Positions 54,526-64,000 of a stretch of 64,000 nt of DNA are shown piece after piece. The position numbers and the translations under genes were made by a program. Position 1 is the first letter of the stretch. The number at the start of each line of letters is the position of its first letter. The notes beneath the pieces are model-generated. The model saw nothing but the letters and a program-made list of their open reading frames with translations, did no database searches and was not told the origin of the DNA. Source of the stretch: Phoenix dactylifera (Eukaryota > Streptophyta > Magnoliopsida > Arecales > Arecaceae). The stretch is from NCBI RefSeq assembly GCF_009389715.1, contig NW_024067666.1, forward strand, positions 3,451,001 to 3,515,000. Direction: 5' to 3'.

Positions 54526-54583
54526 ATGGAGATTATTGTAGAAACTTAGGTTCGCCTCCAATCGGATGTTGACATGTTATTTA

Positions 54584-55071
54584 TGATTCGTTTGGTTTGC
54601 GGAAAAAGAAGGGAGGAAGCTATGGTCAATGAAAAAATAAAAAAAAGCCTCTTATTTGATTGAAGTTTTCAAAAAAGAGAGATAGAAAAGTAGTATTCTC
54701 ATGGGAATAAGATTTTCATTTTCTTATTCTCATGTTTCATGGGAAAGAAAAACTCATGAGGAATATGGAAAAACTACTTTTCTACCAGTTGGAAATTGAG
54801 ATCTTTTTTTTTTTTTGTTGAAAACTACCTTTAAATCATCAAAATCCATAAATAAGGTCTTTCCCTTTATTAAGGGTATAATAGATATTTCACACAACTT
54901 TCTCAAGAAAGTAGATGCTCAATCAAACATAAGCCACTTTGGAATAACTATTTTCCCATGGTCAACCAAACATGTCAAAATCATTTTTTCAGGCATCTTG
55001 TTTCCAGGATTCAGCTTCCTAGAAAAAATATTTCAACGAGAAAAAATTCTTCCCGTGAACCAAACGAGTCC
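54584..55071. mobile_element. Second MITE candidate, about 488 bp
   Basis: The left end TGATTCGTTTGGTTTGCGG and the reverse complement of the right end, GGACTCGTTTGGTTCACGG, match at 14 of 19 positions. TTA flanks the element at 54581-54583 and 55072-55074. Inside are CATGGGAA and TTTCCCATG words in opposite orientations. There is no coding capacity. PIF/Harbinger is likely from the TTA duplication, but the short imperfect termini leave doubt. Confidence 0.55.
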
Positions 55072-56117
55072 TTAGGGTAATTGGGACATTGCTCTCGATG
55101 AATGCCCTTGGGGCGCTTATTAATGGGACCTAAGTTAAACTTTAGAGGTCGTTTATTGGATATCATGGAATTAATATTGAATATAATATCGTTTCATGCA
55201 TTTGAAACTTGGTTGAACATGTCATCTCACTTTAACTTATTATTCCATACTGCGAAATGAAATGATCTGGTGGAAATCAGTGATCCATCAAAATGTTCTG
55301 TTAATATAATGAAGTCTAGCTTAGATAAGAATGGAAGTATTGTGACTTAAATGTTGATAAGTCTGCATTTCTTCCTGCTTCATGTGTCAAGTAGATCACA
55401 TGATACAGAATGGTACTTGTAATGTGCTGAGTTGATGGTGCTGTTGCTGCTGCCATGACAGTGTTTATTTAAGTTTGTTTAGTTTAATCTCTAAGATAAG
55501 GGGGCAACAAACCACGAAATAGTCACATTTGGTGGCATCTTCTATGTTCTGGCAGCCTCTTTCCTAATATAGTATAAATAAAAATCATAAATCTATAGAA
55601 CTTAGGGCCACAACAAAGTGAATATATTTAATGTCTAAAGTATACCATTATATGTGACTTTTCTAGTACTTGGTTCAACCAGTCACCAGTCATATTTGGA
55701 AATGAGAATGTCTCTGTCATCTTTTGCAGGTCACATCTATCTGATACAAACATTGCTCAACTTGTGAAAAACTCAGATTACGAGTGAAGCTTCTCTTGCA
55801 AAGTCAGATCAGTAATTACCTGCCCATGCTTGCACTTAAGTTAATGACCTCATAACCCGATCCTTTGGCTTGAATGCCTTAGCAAAACAACTTTACCCTT
55901 TGTTAAGAACCATCATAATACAGCAGCTATGTGGGGGCTGAAATTTATATTTTTAACTATGCGAAACAAGTGGAGACGTGTCTCAATTATGAAAAAAACC
56001 CACCAACTTTACCCCACCATAACCATGTATTTGTGGTTGGCTTACAAACTCATTGCCATAGTTTAATATCAATCCTTGGCCTTTTCCATCTAGTTTCAGG
56101 ACCAGCATCTGCAGCAC

Positions 56118-56300
56118 GGCTCGTCGTACCGGCCTAAATCAGGTGGTACAGGACGTACGTATTGTACCAGTTCAGTACTGGTATCTGGTACGGATGGCGT
56201 ACCGACACTCGATATGCCAAAAAGATCCTGTACTGTATTGTACCAATACAGTGCTAATGTGGCTCCGGTATGGGGTCCGGTACTGAGATGGCGAGCCTTG
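56118..56300 (+). repeat. GTACC-rich dispersed repeat, direct copy
   Basis: It begins CGTACCGGCCTAAATCAGGT and ends GCGAGCCTTGATCTGT. It is inverted relative to the copy 1.8 kb upstream, and its start matches the fragment at 439-525. Confidence 0.7.
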
Positions 56301-56410
56301 ATCTGTAGTGTTTGCGGGAATATCTTAAGCGTAAATGTTGGGAGGATGGTCTCAGCAAGTGGGTCCATTTGTTCCATGATGGATTGCAGAGAGCTGTTCC
56401 TCGTACTCCT

Positions 56411-56528
56411 GGAGACCTGTGGTGGAGGACGACAGAACCCCTGTTCCTAAGGACGAAGGATCATAGTCCAGGAGATCTGTGGTGGACGCTAACAGAAACC
56501 TGTTTCTAAGGATGAAGGATTATAGCCT
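56411..56528. repeat. 60-bp imperfect tandem duplication
   Basis: GGAGACCTGTGGTGGAGGAC at 56411 recurs as GGAGATCTGTGGTGGACGCT at 56471. In both copies it is followed by a CAGAA word, CTAAGGA(C/T)GAAGGAT and ATAG. Confidence 0.85.
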
Positions 56529-57982
56529 CAGACATTATTTGGCGAGGTCAAATGAAGGAGTGTGGCACTCTGGCAGGGCAGTAATTTCTTCCCATGGCTC
56601 ATAACTATTCATTATGCATCTGGTGTGTTGAACTGAGAGCAACTACATTTCAATCATTCAGTTTATGGTTTTGGGCTGCAACCTGATTCAAATATTCTTT
56701 GATTATTGCTTTATGGACTTGATTGATTCAGCGGTGCAGTGGGTGGCTATGGGGCATTAGGATGTTGTGAGGGGATTGCACCTCATGACCTGTTCCAATG
56801 TTCTAGGCTTTTGGCACAATTTGTTAACATATCTGCACCATTATTTATAGTCACATGTACATCAGATTGCTAACCTGAATTACCAGTGCTAAGGATGATT
56901 ATAAAAATTCATTACATCTGCTTGCTCATGTTGAAGATAAGAATGTATACTATTTTGCTTATATAAGCATGACAATTGGGAAGAGCTCTGCTGGATGTGA
57001 CAGTGGTTTTATCTCTATTCCTGGTTGTATATCTGCAGTTGGTTGTGTATGCTCAATTGCAGGTTCTCCTTGCAATTGTATGCTATATTACATCTACGAT
57101 CAGTTTATTGCTGTGGTATCTGAGCATCCATCCAGCTGTCACAGCTTTTCTAGCTCTTCCTGGCTGTGGTATCAATATTCAAGATACCAGTGAAATCAAG
57201 TTAATTTGGGAATCTTTTCTTTCTGGAATTGGTAAATGTTTTGGCAGCCTGTAGGCTCTTCTACCTGCCAGAACCTTAGATCTTGATGACGGTGATAGGT
57301 GAGGTGTGGCATTACAGCTGATGAACATTATATTAAAAATGCCTTTCACCTTTATTATTCAATTTATAGTTGTTCAATGGAAGACTGCATGACACCTCAT
57401 GGTTATTAATTCCTTTAATATCTGTGGAACATTTGAGATCATTTTGTGTATCAATAATGGTGTCATATATGATCCCTTTTATAAGCTGTGGAGCTAGTTA
57501 CATTATATATGATTGATCAGGTTACAAATAGGCTGCAGGTAGCCTCCTGTCCAAGGCTGGCGGCAGGTAGCTGATCGCCTGCCTTGAGCCATATGATCGG
57601 ATAGTAGATCCCAAATGATTAAGGCAGCCATAGCAACTGAAATGTTGTACTCCTTTTGCATTAAATTATTCTCATCTGATGACTTGAACCCTCATTACAG
57701 CTCATGTACATGTATGTGCTTTCTGTCCCAGGTAAGTGTGAAACGGGAAGCTGACAACAGCACAGACAATAAATTTTCATCTCATTTTTATGTAAGGGTT
57801 ATGATCTTATATTCTTATGGTTTGATTCCATCAGCCCTCAGTGTAATGCTTAAATATTATGCAGCAGATAAGCTGTACAATGTATGGATAGGAAAAGTTG
57901 TTTCCTTTGCAAATTATTATACCATAGGAAGTCAGGTTAAAAAAAAAAAAAAATCATAACAGAAGATTTAGACTACTTTTAC

Positions 57983-60900
57983 TTAGCAAATGGTTGCCTC
58001 TGCTGCCTGCTTGCCTGTTTGCAAACTGGATGCACCTTCCCCGCTGACAACCTCATCAATTAGGTCCTTGAAGATCGATCTTTCAATCTCCAACACAACA
58101 TTTGGCACTTCTGCACTGAATTCGTTCCATCCTTCTGATTGCCGCAGCACATCTTCACCAGATATCAAGTTACTATCATTGTTACAGCGGTCACTTATTG
58201 AGCTCTCGGCTTTGAGTTGCTCAATCTTGGAGCACAATTCCCTTAGCAGGTCCTGACCACCATGAAATCTGGCAGCAAGCTTCCTGGCTTGAAGCATCAG
58301 GTAAGGGTGAGAGCCTGGACTAGTCAGCTCCAGCTTCTGAATTAGTAGTTCATTTACCACATCAAACAAGAGCTTCCGATGAAGCTTCTCTGGCCCGGGC
58401 TTAGGCCTGAGACTGTTTTCATGAACGCTTTCAAGTTTGGTGAATGAGCCTGACTTTGTTTGCTCGAGGACAAGGAACAAATCAGGGTTGATTGGGTGGC
58501 CTGAAGGGTGAAGCTGATTGGGCATGGGGCCTGCAGGTCCCCAGCTGATATCTTTCATCAGAAGACCTGAAGCCAGGAGTATCTCAGACACAAATCTCTG
58601 GTCTGGGCTCCGATGTTCACACAGTGATGCACGATGATCTGTGGCTGGAGCTTCATCATCAGTCGAACTAAGCTGTCTGAGCTTTTGAACCAGGTTAATG
58701 TTCTCAAGCTTCTTGTGATTGACTTTAGAGCTTAACTTGGGTGATGAGTTGTCAGGCAATGCCGTCGGATTCTGGCGGTGCTCTGAAGGTTGAATCTCAT
58801 CATTATTCATCAATAAATGAAAATGATATGACACGCTTATTTCTCTTCTCTAAGTGCCACTTAATATGATTGCTAACATACATAGAAAAAGCATTTAATT
58901 CTTGGTATACAAAAATATGCATATCCTACAAATTTATCACATCAGTAAACCCCAAAAGCTTGTATTCGATATATACATGGGATCAATAAATATTACCAGG
59001 TATGTATGGGCTACTTGAAGTGCATCTTTATGTGTATATGCGAATCAAGATATGAATATATACATCTCTTGGTGTGTACGCATGCATGTGCTACAATTAT
59101 ATCACATCGGTAAATCCAAAACAATGGTATGTTAGGCCTCCACATCTATGTTCAGTAGTTCATGAAACATTACCACTAGTATTAAAGATTAGTTCGTGCA
59201 TAATTACAAGCATATTGAATAGGCCATGCTATCTTTGGATTCACATATTGCTTGAGACATCCAGCTGTGTTTTCCTGCAACAGGGGGAAGACAGCTGGGA
59301 ATGCCTTCTCTTTAAGCAGCAGTTATAGACAGACCCCTTGAATTGATCCATGGGTCATCGCAAGATGTGGCGGGACCCCGTAGTCGCAACTACTGCGATG
59401 CATAATATAAATTGCATGCTTCTGTTCAACGAACACATCACCTGGATGTCAGAAGCTGGTGTTTCTGAAACTGTGGGAGGTGTTCTCTTGGCAATAAACT
59501 AGTTCCTGTGTGTTAAATGACAGTAGGGTCAGCTACTTACTTGGCATGTCTCATTAGTTCATTTAGTTGTCAATTACCTGCTTGTTCTATTTAGGCAACT
59601 GACGGTTTATAGTGCCTGTCCCCTGAAATACAGTTAGAGAGTGGAGGCCTCTGAGGGAAGCTGGAGGAAGTGTCCACTTACTCTGCGGTACCTCATTTGT
59701 TGCTGGAGTCCGTTCTGACCCTTTATGTGCATGAGCTACAAAAGGATGTCTTTGTCTGTTCATCTAGCGGCCAAAGTATATGCTGAACCTAGCACTGTTC
59801 ATTATAATCGGTAGGTACTTTAAGCCCCAATATTCTTATTATAGATGCTCATTCACCAAGAGCATTTAGCCCTTCAATATCGCTTAACTAAGGGAGCTTC
59901 ACAAGTTGATAAATTAAGATCTCAAACCATTGAAGTAGCACTAATATCAAGTCTTACTTGGATTGCTCCTTTAGTCATACATGGAGAACTTAAGGAGAGA
60001 CCTAAAAGAGCCTGCTAAGTGCTTGCTGCAGAGCAGGTGCTACTTTAGAATGAAATGAGTGAAAGTCAAATGTTGTTAACTTAAACTATATTAGTTTAAT
60101 ATACTCTACGTGACACCTGGAATTCAGAAGATCCTATGTCAGAGTTTTCATCAATTTTACTAGCAGCTGTTTGAATTATGATTGGTGAACCTTGAGAATC
60201 GTTAATCTGAAGCTAGAGTGAGAAATAGATGAGTGAACTTCCTCAAAAGATAGGTGAGTGAGCCTATTTCGGATACTGGTGACACTATTTTCACCTCAAT
60301 GAAAGATTGGCCGCCATGGCTCCATGTAAGGCAAAAACATGTACCGTCACCATGTCTAAAGAACTTCATGAATTATTACCTTTTTTGCTGAATTGAGGGG
60401 AGACTGTCACCATGTCTAAAGAACTTCATGAATTATCACCCTTTTTGCTGAAATGAGGAGAGAGAGAGAGAGAGAGAAAAACCATCTCCTCACCTTTGAA
60501 TGCATTTGGAGTTTTGCTGACAGCAGAAGGTGGCATGCCATCCTGGTAAAATGAAGCATCTAGGACAGAGACTGGGCTTGGATGTTCAGGAGCAACAGTT
60601 GCAACCTCCATGGCTGCAACATCTTCATTCAGACTATGCGAGGACTTCTGAAGCAGGCAAAGAAAATAAAAACATGAGACTGATCAACCATGTGGCACAT
60701 AAGCAAATAATCAAGAACAAGGAGCTATTATAAACAAAACCTCAAATTTGAAATTCAAATATATAATCTAGAAATGAAATTTTGCAGCACAACTCCTCTC
60801 AAAAAAAAAAAAAAACCAAAACTAAGAAAAATTGCATCATGGAAAAGCATACGTAGCAGTTAAGAAAGACAATCATAGCCATGACTCTTGTCCTTATTAT

Positions 60901-63449
60901 CAATATAGATAAAATTTTAGAATTTATAAAAAACATTTAACCTGCATTTATTAAAAATATTCAATTTTAGAAATTTTTTTGGCATTATTGTTTTTTTTTA
61001 AACTGTAAACATAATAGAATTTAATCCGAACAAGATTAGGGTCTAACATGTGATGCGCATACCTTCTGCTTTATGACTGAAGATGTACTAATGGCATTCC
61101 TTCTTGATGGACTCCGGCTGCCCTGCTGTAAGCAAGAAAGGTTCATCTCTGCAGACCTATCAGCACTTGTTACTTCTATATCCACTTGTGATGCCAAGCT
61201 TATATTACTCTCTGACCATAGAGATCTCTCATCGCCTGGGTGACTCAGACTTCTCTTTCCGCTGCTTGTATCATTCAACTGGTCATCCTTCTGCTGCGCC
61301 TGAGCTGGTTTCTGTCTAAGTCTGCCTCTTGGAGAAACTGATTCCAGAGATTGTCTATTGGCAGAACTCCTTTGGGACTTATTTGATTCAGAAGAAGGAA
61401 AGGGGGGACATGATCTCTTTTCTGTTTCATTCTTTCTCTCCTGTATTCTTGGACTAAGAGAACCTGAAGTCTTAACTGAGCTGCCATTATTTTCCCTTGG
61501 TGAATGCTGATGCCTAGATGATAACTGCTCAATCTGAACACGAGTTTTCTGCATACTAATTTCTTCAGTCTTCTTAGTAGATTTCTTATCCATGGAGAGA
61601 AGCGGCTGATAAGTAGGCTCCCTGGGGCTGGCCTTAGGAGTTTGGTCTTTGACTCTCCTGTTGTTTGTGGAAGTCATCTTTCTATACATGGAATGACTAG
61701 TCTGCAGTTTCTGAAGACCTGACAAGCCTTCCAAAGGAATAGCTGAAGAAGCAGAAACACCTGATCCAATGACAGATTTTGCAGGCTTCATGATTACAAT
61801 AGGAGAATTGTAAGCTCTTGGAGTATTGCTTCCTTCCATTAATGTGGGGAATGGCTGGGTGCTATGTAGGTTACAGGTTGATTTGAAATTATGATCATTC
61901 CGAGCTGGAAATTGGCCACTATAGTTCTTAGAAACTGATACTTTGGAATGCTGATCTTCACCCTTCTTGGTTTCTAACAACCCTTTTGCTTGCATTGCAT
62001 CGAATATCTGTTTAAGATCCCTGAGGTCCTTATTGGATTTGTGGAATTCAAGCTCCTTCAACCTTTTCTCTATTTCACTGTAAACTGACTCAGGTTGCTG
62101 CTTCAGATGTGCTTCTTGGGATCCAAGTTTTGTTTTCTGGGGAATGTGGATTGTTTCCTGCTGTGTCCATGGTGCAGTTTCAATCGAGAGCCTTGAATTA
62201 TTGACAGGATCAGACTTCTTCAACCGTGGAACAGAATCCTTAAGGGAGCTCTTTGGAGAGTGTAAGAGGTGATCCTTTCTGCTATCTTGAGTTGCTTGCG
62301 ATGCCTTAGCTATGGGATTCCTATTTCTTTGTCCATTGAAAGGATCATTGGTTTTGCTTGTATAAGTTTCTGTCAGATTAACTGGCTTCTGACTAGCCAA
62401 GCCCATGTGGGGCATCGGTTCCAGGCCCATGAGCTTTGCAACGACACTGGTAGGGCACTTGTGACTTCCCCATTCTTGCTGAAAATTTGAAGGTGTGGAT
62501 ACTCCTTGGTTGATACTACTACTGTCCGAATCCTTCAAAATTGAGTTTGGTTTCAAGTCAAAGTTAGAACTTCTTAGAGAGCCTTCCCTGCTATCTAAGG
62601 ATAGCCTAGGAAGCTCTTTGAGTCTTGAGACAGGTCTGCTGACATCTGGAGAATCCAGAGAAGGGCATGAAATTTCTCTTCCATCATAAGAGAGCCGTGG
62701 AGCTTCCCTCGATACTGGAAAAAAATAAGTATCTTTTTCTTCGCATGATGATCTTGGTTGTTCACTAGCCTCTGAGCAATACCAAGGTGCTTCTTTGAGC
62801 TTCACTAGTACTCGAAGGGATTCACTGAGATCATCAGGCAATCTGGATTTTCCATCTACACCAATCACGTAAGATCTATCTGCAGACTTGGACAGCTGCA
62901 TGAGCCTTGGGGAGTCCCTATGCTTCAGCATCCGGTTCTTCACCTCCTCCTTTGTTGATGTTTTAATTGATAAACTGCGAGTTTCTCTGTGGATAGAGTC
63001 CTTAACAACATCTCGGAAATCAAGGGACTGGCGACCAGATTGAACTGATGCATATGATGGGTCACTGAGAGACTCATAGTAAATAGCTCTGCTAGTGACA
63101 TTAGAATTCTTCAACCCGACTGAATTCCTTATTGATCTCTCTAAGAAAGTTCGATCCATAGAGGAAGGCTTTTGTCGAGTTGATCCATTACACTCTAGAG
63201 AAGAAAATGATGAGCAGGATGAGGATGAAAAAGAAGTTCCTGATGACTCCATTGAAACACCTTGGTTCTCATTTGAGCTTTTGCTGTGATTTTTCTCCTG
63301 AAACATAGGTTATATGATCATAAATCCTCAGAAATAGCAGAAAAAGAAAGAGTTGTCATGACATCCAATTGGAAATCTTACCAGAACAATCTGTGGAGTG
63401 CATGCACCGCAATCTGCTCCAACACTACTGCTGTTTGAAAGGGCATGGC
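57983..63449 (-). CDS. LONGIFOLIA/TRM-type protein with DUF4378 domain, 3' part of gene (N-terminus beyond the window)
   Basis: Exons on the minus strand are 63449-63382, 63297-61063, 60647-60494 and 58782-57983 (TAA). They join in frame to about 1084 visible residues; the first exon or exons lie past the right edge. Landmarks in order are GACTPQIVLEKNHSK, a Ser-rich stretch, LDFRDVVKDSIHRE, APRLSYDGRE, LKELPRLSLDSREGS, the family motif SVVAKLMGLEPMP, VYSEIEKRLKELEFHKSNKD with LRDLKQIFDAMQ, SDxNISLASQVDIEVTS-like sequence, PSPVSVLDASF, and the C-terminal DUF4378 region (FVSEILLASGLL to VVLEIERSIFKDLIDEVV). Arabidopsis LONGIFOLIA1/2 (TRM2/TRM1) have the same order. They bind microtubules and the TON1 complex and promote polar cell elongation. 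The last acceptor (CCTTCAG|AG, 58783/58782) was chosen because it keeps phase and gives FKEHRQNP. Confidence 0.9.
60346..60461. repeat. 60-bp tandem duplication in the last intron of the LONGIFOLIA-type gene
   Basis: GTCACCATGTCTAAAGAACT starts at 60346 and again at 60406. The copies share nearly all of their following 40 bases and run into a GA microsatellite (60458-60477). Confidence 0.93.
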
Positions 63450-64000
63450 CTGTACAAATGTTATATGATCAATTAGGAGAAATAGTCAGGCATACACAGG
63501 GAAAGCAATAGAGAGCCAAATCAAATATTAGAAATGACAAGTAACTCTATCCAAACTTAAAACAAAAGAGATAAGGTAAAACACATCAAAATACGGACCA
63601 GGATTACTGGGCATCATTTCGAGAAGGTAGATATAGATATATTCTGTGAACTATCATTATCTGTACATAGACGGTTCATAGAGACAACGCATGCTTAATA
63701 TAACTCTGTAGGCAGTAGCCATTGGATTATAACAGAGACGCTAATTCGATCACCTTGCTTATTTAACACCATTAATTTCTACTAGATTGGAACCATAAAA
63801 GGAACAACTATGAGAACTCGATGGTTGAGTATTTCTACTATGATTGAAATGATGAATTGAGCATTTCCCGTCCCGATGGTAGCATTGATTGTCAAGTTGG
63901 TAATAAAAAGATGTGACATATAATTTTAATATCTCAAAGCAACATGTATTGTGTTAGAGATGATAAACATTTAAAAGTACCATACTCAAGAGCAGACAAC
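63450..64000. other. Intron of the LONGIFOLIA-type gene running off the window
   Basis: The exon starting at 63449 enters in phase 1 after TTTGTACAG, so an upstream exon must exist. I see no LONGIFOLIA-like N-terminal sequence on the minus strand up to 64000. The DNA is AT-rich and otherwise featureless. Confidence 0.55.

Larger units (their letters stand above)
49102..57982. other. Repeat-rich intergenic spacer
   Basis: TAF8's 3' UTR is followed by nearly 9 kb without a supported gene. It contains a CT run (49261-49281), the second LTR-like repeat, a 28-bp tandem duplication (51303-51355), a GA run (about 52283-52312), an inverted pair of GTACC repeats, a second MITE and a 60-bp tandem duplication, listed separately. 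Open frames near 57.0 and 57.6-57.9 kb are hydrophobic or low-complexity and show no domain; I do not call them. Confidence 0.5.

Noticed and set aside
56976..57254. Hydrophobic 92-codon frame
   Set aside because: The Leu/Val-rich translation arises from T-rich DNA. It has no ATG-supported start, no conserved motif, and other frames are equally open.
57615..57959. 114-codon plus-strand frame near the LONGIFOLIA-type 3' end
   Set aside because: It ends in a poly-Lys from an A run, has no domain, and lies in repeat-bearing spacer downstream of the convergent gene.

Overview
This is plant nuclear DNA. Its coding sequence is split by GT-AG introns, some several kilobases long. The spacers are AT-rich and hold miniature inverted-repeat elements, solo-LTR-like repeats and microsatellites, and every recognisable product is a plant-type protein. 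Introns are long, genes are sparse, and coding GC is not elevated except in a few 5' ends, which suggests a non-grass monocot. A palm (Elaeis, Phoenix or Cocos type) is my best guess. That is an impression from protein flavour and repeat style, not a proof.

Layout from left to right. A small conserved plant protein of unknown function (1039-1434, +) lies in a repeat-bearing spacer that also carries a well-preserved PIF/Harbinger-like MITE (2653-3000). A CIN-class TCP transcription factor of the TCP5/13/17 type (12663-13676, +) has its coding sequence in one exon. A 15-exon gene for an asparagine synthetase domain-containing protein 1 (ASNSD1) homologue covers 19152-33039 (+); I could rebuild it to 717 codons in frame. 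A decayed direct duplication follows it. RPL13A (ribosomal protein uL13) lies on the minus strand (35582-39090, 4 exons, 206 aa), and its third intron contains an unusual 18-bp-period minisatellite. A LINE RNase H fragment follows at about 39.5 kb.

Next comes a short minus-strand gene (42261-44492) that I do not recognise and whose last exon is uncertain, and then a gypsy-like LTR candidate. TAF8 (48016-49101, +) has an ACGT-rich promoter and a 5'-leader intron whose removal creates an in-frame upstream ORF. About 9 kb of repeat-rich spacer follows. The 3' part of a LONGIFOLIA/TRM-type gene (57983-63449, -) ends the window; its first exon or exons lie beyond the right edge.

The genes are housekeeping or developmental loci with no visible functional link to one another. 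I found no gene cluster, defence island or new multi-gene system. The most useful leads are the TAF8 leader ORF, the two uncharacterised small genes, and several repeat families with multiple copies inside this one window.
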